Source: Aulostomus chinensis (Eukaryota; Chordata; Actinopteri; Syngnathiformes; Aulostomidae). From it: a stretch of DNA of 64,000 nt. The notes under the pieces are model-generated. The model saw nothing but the letters and a program-made list of their open reading frames with translations, did no database searches and was not told the DNA's origin. The position numbers and the translations under genes are program-made. The stretch is from NCBI GenBank assembly GCA_037954235.1, contig JBBMOA010000021.1:10515001-10579000 (forward strand), in the 5' to 3' direction. Shown here piece by piece: positions 48,401-61,164 of the stretch (positions within the stretch are counted from its first letter, which is position 1; every line of letters begins with the position of its first letter).

Positions 48401-49213
48401 TTCCTTTTTGCTCTCGAGCCTGGAGTATATCTGAAATCAACTGTAATACGGTTGACAGTGACATCTTCATGGGTGTCAGTAAGTAAGTAAGTTAGTTTGA
48501 TGCTCCGCTCAAGTACTTGACCAACAAAAAACAGGTCAAAAGTCAGTGGTGCATCCTCCCCCCCACTACTCAAAGGACACATGATTTAGGCAGTCGATGC
48601 TGGGTGCACTTGCACGCACTCTCACACTTGTCATTAGACACTCACAGCAGCCACAAGATCACAAGTTAGACATAACAATGTGAGAGATTCTTGTATATTT
48701 CATGCTATGAATGCCGACGTCTTTTTTGTCTTTTTTTTTTTTAAGCCAGACATGTGAGAAACACTTAGTTTCAGCTGAACAGTGGTTTATCATTGAGATA
48801 ACCATGAGAGACAAATGAACAACAATTTTGCACCTGATTATTCATCGTTTAAACAATTTGAATAAAGTGAATAAACCTCAAAGGCACTGGAGCTTGAACA
48901 GGTCTTTTACGTCCTCATTAAGCTAACCTGTGAAGGAAAAAAACAGAACGTCAACTTAAGTCGTTTATTTAGATATAGACTTCCTCATGTTTGTCCATGA
49001 AATCTGTTTCATAAAGAGTGTAATTTTTGTTTTTGTTTTTTTGGGGGGGCTTTTCTACATCGGCTCGGCTCCTGCAGGCAGTATAACACCCACAGTGGAG
49101 CTGAATGGTCTGGCCATGAAGAGAGGGGAGCCAGCTATCTACAGGCCTTTGGATCCCAAGCCCATTCCCAACTACAGAGCAAACTACAACTTCAGAGGCA
49201 TGTTCAACCAAAG
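45222..49213 (+). CDS. stau2: staufen-2, 5' part (four coding exons, partial gene)
   Basis: Staufen-2 is a double-stranded-RNA-binding protein that packages and transports mRNAs, notably in neuronal dendrites, and takes part in Staufen-mediated decay. Coding parts are 45222-45420, 47096-47226, 47394-47553 and 49078-49213; all join in phase. They encode a Pro/Ala/Gly-rich N-terminus starting MAQVKVQTSAPLAG, then MANPKEKTPMCLVNELARFN, dsRBD1 (through IFTVQLTLGEQVWEAEGTSI and KKAQHSTAAKALAE), and the conserved linker GSITPTVELNGLAMKRGEPA to NYNFRGMFNQR. The linker is specific to STAU2 (STAU1 differs: NALCMKLGKKP). The reading frame is open at 49213; dsRBD2 onward must lie past the window. The start in the first exon is chosen because it resembles the STAU1 N-terminus. 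The MANPKEK methionine, the start of a known shorter isoform, is in frame. Confidence 0.95.
45421..47095 (+). other. stau2: stau2 intron after first coding exon
   Basis: 1675 bases, GT-AG. No repeats of note. The open frame at 46240-46629 shows no recognisable protein similarity. Confidence 0.88.
47096..47226 (+). CDS. stau2: stau2 exon, start of dsRBD1
   Basis: 131 bases between TGTAATTTCAG and GTCAGG. It completes Gly, then PPQENMANPKEKTPMCLVNE followed by LARFNRIQPQYKLLHERGPA and HAK. The MANPKEK methionine at 47114 is the start of the shorter mammalian isoform. The rest is the first helix and strand of dsRBD1. Confidence 0.97.
47394..47553 (+). CDS. stau2: stau2 exon, end of dsRBD1
   Basis: 160 bases between TCACTGTTGCAG and GTACTG. 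It encodes IFTVQLTLGEQVWEAEGTSI, KKAQHSTAAKALAESVLPRP and APRSPKVDINSNP plus one base. KKAQ and AAAKAL are the positions of the RNA-contacting second helix of the dsRBD. Confidence 0.97.
47554..49077 (+). other. stau2: stau2 intron after dsRBD1
   Basis: 1524 bases, GT-AG, with an AT/CA compound microsatellite at 47685-47745. Nothing gene-like is seen. Confidence 0.88.
47685..47745. repeat. compound (AT)n / (CA)n microsatellite
   Basis: AT units, then ACACACACACAT, then degenerate ATGT units. Confidence 0.93.
49078..49213 (+). CDS. stau2: stau2 exon, STAU2-specific linker
   Basis: 136 bases between CGGCTCCTGCAG and GTGAGC. It encodes GSITPTVELNGLAMKRGEPA, then IYRPLDPKPIPNYRANYNFR and GMFNQ plus AG of an Arg codon. 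It is nearly identical to mammalian STAU2 over this linker. Confidence 0.97.
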
Positions 49214-50551
49214 GTGAGCACCCAAATCCAGACACGCCTGAAAACCATTGTGCGACCAAGAGTGTAGTTTTGAGGGGGCATGTGGTCTCAAATCAATCAT
49301 TTTTCTGAAGTCGACTCAAGTCAAAATGGTTTGTACCTGTGATATATTCTGAAAATTACCCTTAGATATTGTGTCATAATTTTAAATACAGAGACGGTGA
49401 AATGTGTCATTGTTACAGCTGCAGATGGCAGTGTTTCCTCATTTGAAAAACCCTCACAGCAGTGCTTTTCTAAGGTGATTGAGCACCCATTTTGTAACAT
49501 GCAAGTTATGAATTGCGATAGATATTCATATATGTTGTGGATTTATGCAGAGTCTGCTTTGGAATTTCATGATATTACAGAACAGACATAAAGCTGTCCC
49601 AATTAAATATAGGTGGCACAGAGCAATACATACATGCCGTTTGCTAAAAATTTTCCCTCATTGAAGTCCTATAGTAACATACTCTGATGCCAAGTATCTT
49701 GTGGAAAGGATTTGTAAACTTGGTGTACTTAACAGGAGAAGTCACTGAGTCAGTTGCAGTGTTGGGTAACCGAGTCTAGCCAGCAGACGGTCCCGCATCT
49801 GGCTCCCATCTTCTACTATCTGATCCATGCAGGAACAAACGGGGTGAAAGGCTCACGTCTTTGAAAGAGGGAAGGAAATCTGTTTCCTTGTAACTGTCTG
49901 TCAATGTCATATGTCACAGTGATGTGTCTAAAGAGAGGCAGCATCGCTCGTTGTCTATTTAGACGCTTCTTAAGCGAGAGAGGGGATGAGGGGACGCGTC
50001 TGAATCATTGAACAGAAGTATACATTATCTCAAGGTCACTCGTCTTTTCGTAAGGTCTCTCTCATCCAGTGTGCTTGAGCCCTGGATTAATGAAGGTGAG
50101 ACCTTCTGAATATGAATTCTCTTCATCGGATGACTGACTGTGTGGCAGAGTGACAGGCCATATCCACAATTGGTCATCTTAACGACTCTGCAGTGAAACC
50201 AAGGTTTCCATATGCCCATGTCCTTACCTATTATGATGAATCAGAGCGATCTGGAATCGTGTTGATGGAAAATCATCCCATTAAAAGGGCAGCCTGGCTC
50301 GGATCCATCAGTGCTCTAATAACCACCAGGACCCGTATTGATTCATTCAGAAAGTGCTCCGATGAAAAAATATGGTGATAATATGATATGTGCATTTATC
50401 AGCGTCTTCATGAATCTTATTTATGGCGAAGGGCCCGTGAATAATTTCTTCCCGTCCAAGTCCACTTTTAAATCAGCCATTTGTCTCTGTTATTGTGGAG
50501 TCTTCATCGGACCATTGTTCATTCTCAAATACTGAATTGAAGAACACCCTC

Positions 50552-50573
50552 GATGATGATGATGATGATGATG
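50552..50573. repeat. (GAT)n trinucleotide repeat
   Basis: Seven GAT units. Confidence 0.95.
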
Positions 50574-52608
50574 CATATTTTTCAAGTGATTCAGTCAATT
50601 ACCGAGCTTCTCTGAAACAGTATACGGAAATTCACTCCAAATGATTCACATAAGTGATCGTCAAATTGGGATAATACTTTTGTTATCAAGAAATGCGGTT
50701 ACATCAACCTTTTTTTTTTTTTTCATGGATAATCATTGACACCCGTGTTATCATTGGAACACCTGACTCCTATGAGTCATTCTGGGCTCCTCTCGTCTAT
50801 TCATGTTGCTCCTAACTTTCCCCCTGCTGCTCTGTGCGCGCCTCCGCCCAAGGGGGCGTTCTGTCAGAATTTGGAATTTGGACAGGACTTTCCCCCGTTG
50901 GAGCAAGGCTGTGCAGTCTGAGGCCACCCACCTCCTCCCAGCCCTCATTTGGTTATGACAGTAACATTATGTCAGCTGGAAGAACAGTGGGCTGAATGTC
51001 TGAGGGTGCTTTGCTCTGTGACATTTCCTCCTGCGATGATGTTCAGATACCCAACAGGCCGCAAACTGCTTTCTCCGTTGGAAACAAAAGCCCAATTTAC
51101 ACAGAGATTCCGTAATACTGTCCCTAGGAGGATTCCAGTTATGACACAGCAGCTGCTTAACCTGTGCCACACAAAAAGAGTACAAAGTGGGTTATTTTCA
51201 TACTGGTGTTCCACAATCAGACCCAATGAGTAACAAGAGCACCGTTGGCCCCAAGTCTCCTTTTTTAGAAGGACATCAGTTCAGATTCAACAGGGAAGCA
51301 ACAATCAGTTACAACCGTGCAACATTCTCATCTTGAACAGGCTGAGTAAAAGGGGCTGAAGAGGAATAGCAGGTCACCTGTGCTACAGAGGATGCAGTAC
51401 CTGTTGCACAGTGTTGTAGTATTGTGCAATTTGTACCCAATTTTTGCATTTCGTTATTAAATCTGCTGCCAAAAAGGCAAGAAATCTGTTTAACAAATGG
51501 CAGTTGCATCTTTAATGTTGTAACTTAAACCAGTATCCTTTTTTTTCATTGACTTTGTGAGACTTTTGTGTGTACTACAGTCTTGAGACCTGGGCAAACC
51601 CAAAAACTGATCCACACTTAATCCTGATATCATCACACACAATGGAAGCAATGCCAAAGAAACACTTTCATTCACAAATCACAAATCTCATGCAAATACT
51701 GTTACAAATTGTATTGCGCAACCCTTGAATAACCAAATGAAACTATGGTAAAAGTACGTCTGTAAAGAGTAAATAATATTTTAAATCACGCAAATATAAC
51801 CATAATTGGGACATGAAAAATCCTTGTCACGGGGAGGTTTTGTATCAATCATGGATGATGTGATATGATATATGATCAAGAACTGCGGCAGATCCTTTTG
51901 CATTTTCACTGTACAGCAGCCACTCCCAATAATTGCAATCATGAATGAACCCACCATTTATAAAATGTCCAGCACAGTTTCCCAGAGTTCACAGTGACTC
52001 TTTCAAACAAATGATGACCGCCATGGATTTTGCTTTAAAAACTGAAGTGAACTTGTGTAATTTGTCGCAGGAATTAAAATTACTTCAATATACGTGGACA
52101 AAAAAACTTCTTTTTTTTTTTCGATGTGTCAGTAATGTGCTGACCCTGATGTTATACAGCACTAAAATGCCATATGACTTCCCTCAGCTACTGTATACGG
52201 ACGTGTCCTTGTTAAATCCATGACAACCTTCTTGTACGCCTCAGGGATGCTGTGTGTCTGTGTGTGGGTGCATGTTAGAAATATAAAGAGAGCGTTCCAA
52301 TGAAAAGATACTTATCCTTGAGAAATGAATCCCCTCTCATGCTTGCAGGGCATTCGAATAACATCAGACAGCAAAATTGCAGCAGAGCAGACACGCGCGC
52401 ACAAACACACACACGCACGCAGGTGTACGTTGTCATATGCAGCTGTAATTGGGACAACCTAGCGCACTTCAGATTTGCCCGTGAGCACTTTTCTATATTC
52501 CTATCATCTCTCTCTCTCTACGTATATGTGTAGGTATCCAATATCCTCTGTCCTCTTCTTCTTCACACAGACTTTTTTTTTCCCGCTCTCTCACCTTCAC
52601 CCACTGAA

Positions 52609-52615
<7 letters not shown>

Positions 52616-52655
<40 letters not shown>
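52616..52655. repeat. (AT)n microsatellite followed by T-run
   Basis: About 19 AT units, then a T-run to 52670. Confidence 0.96.
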
Positions 52656-52660
<5 letters not shown>

Positions 52661-55638
52661 TTTTTTTTTTAATATAGCTTACCGGCCTGTTGGGATCTCA
52701 TGTATTGGGACACTGTGTGCTCTTTCTTCCACTCAGGCATTCCACGGATATGTTTTCTCTTATCCATCCCGTCATCATAGCTGTTCCCAAAACAAAAGGG
52801 AGCTGCCAAAGCCCGTAGGGTAGACACATCAGAGGAGTAACGTTTTATTGCTTTTTTTTTTTTTTTTTGAACATCACCATGTAGCTGTGTTGACAAGTAA
52901 ATCAGATGCATACAGTCAGGGACAACATAAAATACCTTGGGCGACACGCCAGACCAAACAATAATATGTCCGAATTGTTCAAATGGGTGTAAACTCATAA
53001 AGTAATGTTTTATTGAAGAGACCAGGGGTGGAGGAGTGGACTACAGGTCCAAAATAAACAGTTGCTCAGGATGATTTGTGCTCAATAGACTCAATGGCAC
53101 TTGAGTCCGGTGTCTCCTTTCATCTCCTCTCCTCTGCACAGTGTTTCATGTTCACGTTTGTATATCTTGGTGTGTCCTCCACTTCAAATCTTTTCCTTGA
53201 TGCGTTGAATGTAAAAAAAATCAACTTGTTACCCCTACTTAGTAAGAAGCATACATCAGTGGGAGCACTTCTCCTAATGCCTCCTTTCAGTACGTCTGCC
53301 TGGCTTAGTCAGATGACTTAAGTGGGCCTCTTCACAAAACCACACGTCTCTGTGTGTTGGTACGGATACACGCCACTTACTTCTTATCCTTTATTGTATG
53401 GGTGGCTGTTAGCTGTCAGATATTCCAAATTTGAGTGAACACAAATGTTTGTTGTAATGTTTACTTGTATGTCTGTAGTGAAATGTGAAATCGAATATAT
53501 TTTGGGATGCAACACCAGTTATAGGTGACTATTCTGATATTCTCTATCAAATTAGTCAGATATATTCTGATTGCAGTGCTTATAAGGCAGCAGGCGGCAG
53601 CAGACATGCAATCAGAAATGTCCATCCATCGATCGTCAGAGATCACTATTTTCTTTTATATTATCCTGTGTCGTGTCATGAAAGTACACTAAATGTCTAA
53701 CTAACCAAAATATTTATTTGCTTTTCAATAACTAACTGAATGTCCAAAATGTCTGTTAAATGACCTGAAATGCATCTCAAGCTGCTTTTAGTGTTTGTGG
53801 ATTATGGAGCGTACGGATTATACTGGATGATGGAATTTGAAAGTCTGTTAATGGAGGCTTTGGACAGTTTTGTCGTTCTTAGAAGTCATCGCCATTTGCT
53901 TCAAGTTTGGAAAATATAAAGGCCGATATTTTCTAAATTATGGAGTCACCAAAAAGAGATTGGGGATTGGGGGGTTGGTGGGAGAAAGACACCGAACAGC
54001 AAGTAATTGAAAGGAAAATAATATTTTAGGTGATGTTTAGTTTTAAGGCAGCAGCTTTTAACGAAAAACAGTTAAGAATCCTTATCCTTCCAGTTTCTTG
54101 AATCACAAGGAAAAATAGAGGGCATACCTTTGCCAATATTCAGCTCTGGATTAATCCCAAAATCAAATCAGTTGTTCCTCAACCTAAATTTTTGCATTCT
54201 ACCAAATTTCCTCCAAATCCATCCTTAAATACGTGAGTTATCCTACTGACAGACAAACCAATAACCATGATCACATTACCCTCTTGGCAGATGTAATTAC
54301 TTCCAATGGTCTATTGCACTTGTAGAATGTAAATTATGAATTAAAATGCATGATTAGAGTTCCGATATTTTACGTTTAGTATTCAAATTTCATATCAAAA
54401 GTGACAGGCTTATTGTGCGTGATCAGTACTGGGCAGTGAATTTCTACGAAGAGTAAATAAAAAAATAGTTCTATCTCTTGAGAACTTCTTTTTGAGACGT
54501 TGTGTACTTCTCAAATACTAGAGCCATACATCGAAACGCATACATCTATTGCTAGTGTGTATCATCACATGACAGCGGTGTGACGTCTGGTTGGGACACG
54601 TTGCTGTGCGAGCTTTGTTGCCCGTCGGATCTTTAGAAGAGCTACAAGTTTGATCACATTTACTCTCTACACATCAGCAAGTCCAGGTAACTGTACCTTT
54701 TACAACGTCTCTATAAATGGCATGTCTACCGACTATAGGGAGTGTGTGTGTTGCACTTCAGGGTGTGATCATCGATAGAGGCAAATAACAAACATTTAAT
54801 TAACATGGGCCAACACAAGAGAAATCCACCAAAAGCATGATTTCATCTGAGGCGTAGGGATCAGCCTCCCAAGATACAGATGCATAAAACAAAAGTGTCA
54901 AACACAAGAAGCAACTGGCCTTTTCTGTAAATATTGTCTGTACTCATTTTCAGTTCCACCGTGTGTTCCATCTCAGTTCCTGAAACCTTGGCAGGAATAT
55001 CTTTCTGAGGAAATGGATGCTTAATCTTTATCTACATTGGAGTTTTCTTCACTCCACACAACACTAACTCATCATTCTCCTCTTGCTGGATGTGTCACAA
55101 GTCCTCTCACTGGAAGAAATTCTTAAAGGTATTTGTGACTTAATCACATTAGCACATTTTTTGGATAATGGATTTAGCTTTTTTAGGATTCACACTGCCA
55201 TATTACTGCTTGAGAACCATTCACCTCAGTAATAATATATTTGAATTGTGAAGAAATTGAAAACAGAGTTAGATTTGTTTAGTGATGATGCACTTCTTCT
55301 TTGGTCTTAAGCCAGTTGAGAGCTCAGATGGAAATAATAGGCAACTCATCTGTATTTCCCATCATGTGATTGGTTGCAACACACTTCAGGATCCACAGAC
55401 TTAGAGCTTCTCAGTTTTATCTGACCTGACTGAAATAATCCAATGCTAGGATTCACGTTTCCTTGGTCATTTAAACAATAGTCCCATTTATAAGTAATTA
55501 TATTTGTATTTTTTGCAGCTCTTAGCATGCATGCTGCTTTTGGAACCAAAATACTCACGTTTAGATTCATATCTGGTACCTTTTTCACTGACCCTATGCT
55601 TTCACGAGGGCTTATTTCATGAATTAATGACCTAACAG

Positions 55639-56660
55639 TGACAAGAACTGCGAAGCAGGACCCAAATGCATTAGCGGGTGCACTAATCGTCTTTATTAGA
55701 ACCGATTCCAAGGGGGGGCAGACAGAAGCGAGGCCAAGGTTCAGGTGTCAGCGACCTTCACCTCTGAGGTGGTCTGCATCCTCGAGCTGTCAGGGACTCC
55801 AGGTGGAGGGGATCGCGTGGGTCTCTGGCAGGGAGCCGTACCCCTGCAGGATCCCTTTGGCTGGTTGGGGTGCAGGCAACGGAGGACGTGACGTGCAGGC
55901 ACACAGGACCTTTCCCTCAGCCTGTAGCCCTCCCAGTCCACAAGGTACGGGGCACCTCGTCCCCAACATCGGGACTGCAGCAGACGGCATACCATATAGA
56001 CCAGACCTCCTTAGATCATCCGGGGAGGTGGTGGTTGGCAGGCGCCAGGGGACTCTCCATATAAGGCTTAACCCGTGACACGTGGACTGTCAGATGAACC
56101 CTCGGAGACAGGGCAAGCTCAAGTCTCACTGCCACAGGGTTAATGACGTATCGCATAGGGAAAGGACCAATGAAACGTGGACTCATGCTCTTCTTGTCTT
56201 CTTTCAGGGGTAGGTTGCGGGTGGACAGCCACTCACTGTCCCACCCTGCACTTGGGTGCCCTGGAGCATTTCTGGTTAGCGGACACCTTGTACTGGCCTG
56301 GCGGGCCCACTTCCATTCTCACCGACATTGTTTTAAAGAAAGGGGCGGAGACAGGAGCGTAAATTCAAAGATGTAGGGGCTGAAAGGAGCGTGGCCAAGG
56401 TTCAGGCGTAGGCTGGTACCAGGCAATCCAAAGACGAAGGGGAAGGACTCCAGGCAGATGGGAAAGGGATTACGCGAGGCTGGCAGGCAGGGAGGTATAC
56501 AGTGAGAGCAGGCAGGCCAGGCAGGAAATGCAGGTTTCTGGAGTGCGAGAAGTGTGAGATAACGCAATGATCTGGTGGAGAACAGGGTGAAGGACAGTTG
56601 TGCTCATTAGGGGAATGGGAAACAGGTGGGGGGAGGCGTGGCTGGCCAAGAGCTGTGACA
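55639..56660 (-). mobile_element. degraded Ty3/Gypsy LTR retrotransposon fragment
   Basis: On the minus strand, 56210 down to about 55870 encodes a broken integrase C-terminus: a WLSTRNLPL-like segment, then MSPRFIGPFPMRYVINPVAV and VHLTVHVSRVKP, followed after frameshifts and a stop by a chromodomain relic, YLVDWEGYRLRERSCVPARH. These are landmarks of fish chromodomain-bearing Gypsy elements. The coding part is out of frame in several places and is clearly inactive. It is flanked by non-coding LTR-like DNA starting TGACAAGAACTGCG and ending GAGCTGTGACA. A short direct repeat, GGCCAAGGTTCAGG, occurs at both inner edges (about 55732 and 56392). Boundaries are estimates. Confidence 0.8.
55741..56215 (-). 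pseudogene. Gypsy integrase C-terminus / chromodomain relic
   Basis: This is the coding remnant inside the element above. The integrase C-terminal barrel segment and the chromodomain motif VDWEGY are readable in different frames, separated by an in-frame stop after the ESPLAPA-like segment. No reverse transcriptase, RNase H or gag part is present, so it is a short 3' fragment of pol. Confidence 0.75.
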
Positions 56661-58169
56661 AAAAGGTGATAATGTAAACACATAATCAATCAGTAGAACA
56701 GTATTCATGTCACTTCTGTCTGTAAGAAGAAAACAGAAATTCATATGCAGGTTGAAAAAGCCCCTGTCATCACCACTTGCAATTTGAATGGGCTTCTTTA
56801 AGTCAAATAATTTTAATTTGGCCCCAAAATATTCATGCTACTCCTTTGTGTAAATGGCAACAGAACTTTTTTAACAAAAGGATTTTCCCGCCTCTTAATA
56901 ACAATGAAAACCAGCAGGTCACAATGCAATATTCTTAAAAAGGACAGCAGGGTCTGATCCTCAGCCAGCCAACAGTTGGCACAAGAAGGGCACAGGATTT
57001 ATAAAGGCATTTGTTGTCTTTTTCCTTTTTTGCCCAAGTCTTACAAACACACACATGTTGTCATTGTTTTGCACTCATTGGCAAGTCTTCTATTACTCAG
57101 TGATATTTTTCTGTGCTTAAGGCGTCAGAATTAATGCACGCTACGCCTGTTCTCAGTCAAACAGCAGTTGCTTTTATCGCCAACATGGCAAATCAGCACA
57201 TGGCTCTTTTCATAGTCAACACATTTACATTCTTCTAGTTGTGTACTGCCTGTCTGTTTAATTTACCGCTGAAACAATGAATCATAGTCTAATTGAAATT
57301 GCAAAATGGCAAATTGCAATATGCAATTTAAAGGAGCTGCCATTTCTTGATAAGCATAAAAATGTTCTACAGCACACTGTTATAAATTAAGCCTTTCGGT
57401 GCTACAGCGATGCTCCGGCCTAATTCAGATCAAAGGAATGTTTTTGGTCGGTACAAAGCCCAGCAAAAATAACATCATTAATAATCTTCAAAAAATGTTC
57501 CAGTGAAGATTTCCATCCCACTAAAATCAGTTGGCTCACAATCAAAATATCCATCAAAATGTATCATTCAGTCCTAGTTGTAATACTGTAACGTGTGTCA
57601 GGAGACCTGAGGTAAGATCATACATGCCTTCTCGTGAGACGAACACGGAGGGAGCGCACCGAGACTGATTACAGTGCTTGCACAAAGAGCACTTTAATCT
57701 CATGTTCAAAACTGAAACCACAACAAACAGTAAAAACAATGAACGCTGTCAACTTTGGAGACACTAATTAAAATAAGTTATGAAACCTCTGTTTTATGTA
57801 GTTTTCATGATAAAGGGTCATTGTTTATAAAGGCAGTGGTAGGATTACTCCATAGACTGCTGTTTGAAGATTACACGTCAAGGGCATTAGAAACTGTTTC
57901 CATTAACTACTTTAATAAGAATATATAGAATGTGAGTTTGGTGTTATTGAAGTTTTAGGATAGTGACACAGGTACTCTTGAATTCACATTTGCCATCTGG
58001 CTTCTCTGATACATGACTACACATTAGCCAGTTTAACCCTTCACAGTGAATACATGTAGCATCTCTGATTCAGAGTTGCTCCAGGGGATGTCTGATTGAG
58101 AAAATACAGCGCTACCGGACTCAGACACACAGTTTCTCATTATAACTCTTAACCTTTCCTTTGACACTT

Positions 58170-58300
58170 AAGAATAGAATTAGTGCTGCAAGCAGCACTG
58201 ATGGAGCCTTCACACCAGCACTTATTACATACCAACACTTTTGAACCTTCGTTATATTTGGGAACTGTGTGAAGGAGCTGACTGCTCTGTCTATTGAGTA
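58170..58300. repeat. probable interspersed repeat fragment
   Basis: GTGCTGCAAGCAGCACTGATGG followed by GAGCCTTCACACC resembles the start of a common teleost interspersed repeat (GTGCTGCAAGCAGCA...). The inner GTGCTGCAAGCAGCAC is a near-perfect palindrome. The family is not identified. Confidence 0.4.
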
Positions 58301-61164
58301 AAAGATCAACCCTCCTCATATATAAGCTATGCTACAACTATGCCTCACAATCAGGGGCTGTCTGCCAATCACCAAAATCAAGTTTGATCATCCAGAGTTA
58401 TTCCTACTTTCTGTTTGACATCACAAGCATTGTGATGACCTTGTGTGACAAATCAAATGTTTCGTCACACTTTAGCCCCGTGCAAAAGTGGTAGAGATAA
58501 AATTCAATACAGGGATGTGCTTACCAAGAGATCTTTTTCTGTGACTCAAGCTATCAATGTAGGCTTATCCTACACGCTACAAATAACATGATTTTCAGAT
58601 AAACTTTCTTTTGTTCACACAAAATCCTATATCCAGAGCAAAGTTTTGACCCCTTTAACTGAGACCAATTCAAGAGCAGGGTGTATCGAGACCAAGACAA
58701 TACTAGGGCCAGCCATACATTGATGGGCTGAATGACACACTTATGATAAAATGTGGAACGAATGCATACACACACCAAGGGACTGAAATACACTGAACCA
58801 TCTTTATTCAACACTCTTTTGTTTTACCATTCACCCAACACAAGATAATTTTTTTTTTTGCAAGGATCCAGTTTTCCAGGTGAAGCTCATCTTCCTGGCA
58901 AAACCAAAGGCATCGCTTTTCTTTATCATATTCTGGAAAATGTAGTAAAGTATTTCTTCATCAACATTCAGAGTATATTGCACACATTTGACCACCAAAA
59001 ATCAACCCTCTTATAAACTAAATCTGAACAAAATCCGATAAACCATCCATGAGCAGAATGAGCGAGATTATGTCTTTCTGTTGGTTGAGCTATGACATTT
59101 ACTAAGGCTGGTGGTTATAAGGAAATCATTTATAATCATCAAACTTAAAATGCGTGAAGCAGGTATCAACGGTTCATTGCAACTTCATGTCAGATTTCCT
59201 GTTTGAGTGACAAGACAAATACATACAGTACATTGTATCACCATTTCAACATCTTGAAGGAAATCAAAAATACAATTTCAAATAAGCAAAATTTTGACAT
59301 CAATGTGTTAAACAACACAAAATCCATGTCGTGGTTGCTAATGAAACATACATTTCATTGTTGCAATGGAGGCGACCCACTTGCCCACAAAGTTGGTGCA
59401 CAGTTTGTGCTGGCCTCAAGACTCATTCACTTAGGGTGGTGCCATGGAGCCCTTGGACCACAGCTTGGGCCAGGCCTTCATCCCTGGCTAACTGTTGGCA
59501 GGAATAATGTGCCACCCCCCTTCCTATGATCACAGTCTTTTTACCATGATATTGACGATGTGGATCATTGGAAGCTTGTGGACGAAACGTTTATTTTTTT
59601 TATGCTTTCTTATGTGGGGCTTCCTGGAAGAACAGTGCTTCATGAACAATAACTGACAAAGAACCAATTTCATGAGAAACCAGTGCTCTTTTCTTTAACC
59701 AAATAGATCCACATCTCCCTGGTGGATTAGTGGTTTCTATCCTCAGACAGGGTCCAAAGAACTTTGAATCCACCCCCCCAACACCACTAGGACAGTTTGG
59801 GTTTGAACACTGTTTACTTGACTACGTGGGCTGTTTTGTCACACCACTGTGTATCTTTTACATTAGCAGTTGCGTGAGGCAGAAGGGAAGAAAAGCCATC
59901 AATGATGGACACAGGGAGTGAAGTATGGAAGGAGGGAGGGAGAGAAAACAAGTAAATGTCTGGCAGGAGATTGGAAGAAAGTGCAGCTGGTGGAAGAGCA
60001 AGTCTGTCCAAGTTTCTGCTTTTTTTCCCCCCGCAAAAGCTCTGTCACTCTTTTGCTCCCATTGCAGCCCCATCCCATTTACAAGGGCCTGAGTCAGTTG
60101 TGTGTTAATGTTTGTGTGTAATTGCGGTTTAAAGCATACAACTGTTCCCGTTTGCATGTGTGGCCAGTTGATGTATTGGTGGTCAAGTTCAGTGAGAGAC
60201 AAAGAAGGCCAGTACACTCCCTCATTCATGCCTTGTTTGTGTTTTGGCCGACTTTTTCGAGGCCTGGCGCTTTCTGCTGAAGTAAAATACATATGTTTTC
60301 ATTCTGTATACAACAGCAACGCCACAACCATGCTTTAATTACTTTAAACCTGCTACTATTCAGAAATTGCGCAACGGACGGTACTATATAAACGGAACTG
60401 CTCCAAAATGTCTATAAATACGATTATAATGTCACATAGTGTTTTTTCGGTTCTCCCTCGCTGAAGTCAAGAATTGTGAGACAAATGTTAAAATCTTGGG
60501 ATATCCACCGCATTTTTCTTTCTAAGCCTGTCTCCAGTCTAACCGACCCAAAACTGACAGACATTCTGATTTTGAAGTCTGAACCCAGCCCAAGCCCGAT
60601 ACAGTTAATGCAAGCTGAAGCACTGAGTTAATGCTACCCTGTCACGCAATCAACAACACAGATGTAAAAACAATATCATCTCCCCAGCAACTACAACAAC
60701 AGCATCAATAGTCCTGCATTTTTCATTGAGTATCTTATTTGATATTTAGTGATTTATGAGTTGTATACAGACCACCACTGGACTCGCTTATGTTTAGTTA
60801 ATGAATGTCTAAATCTTGCTCAATTGTGTATGCATTGCTGTCTCTCCTTGGACAAAATAAACTCTGCAACATTATGTTCTCAACAAGATTAAATTTAATT
60901 TGTTCTTATTGGCAAAATGGCAGGTTTATGACTAAGAGGAAATGCTGCATTTGGTTTTGATTGCTGTGGTCTACACAAGTTTGCCAGCCAAAGCCGTTGA
61001 CATATTCAGTGCTCCCTATACACTCTCAGCCACTCTGTACTCTCACAAACCTACTGATTCTTACTACAGAAAATAGACAGGATCTTAACCAAAGCTTGAC
61101 AGCAATAATGGAGATGTCAAGGTTGTGGAGAGGTACAGAGGAATTGCAGAAGAAATTATGTGTC

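Noticed and set aside
55638..56078. 146-codon + strand open frame
   Set aside because: It is the antisense shadow of the Gypsy integrase/chromodomain relic.
59203..59529. 108-codon + strand open frame
   Set aside because: No recognisable domain; it lies in a stretch with diverged interspersed-repeat character inside the stau2 intron.
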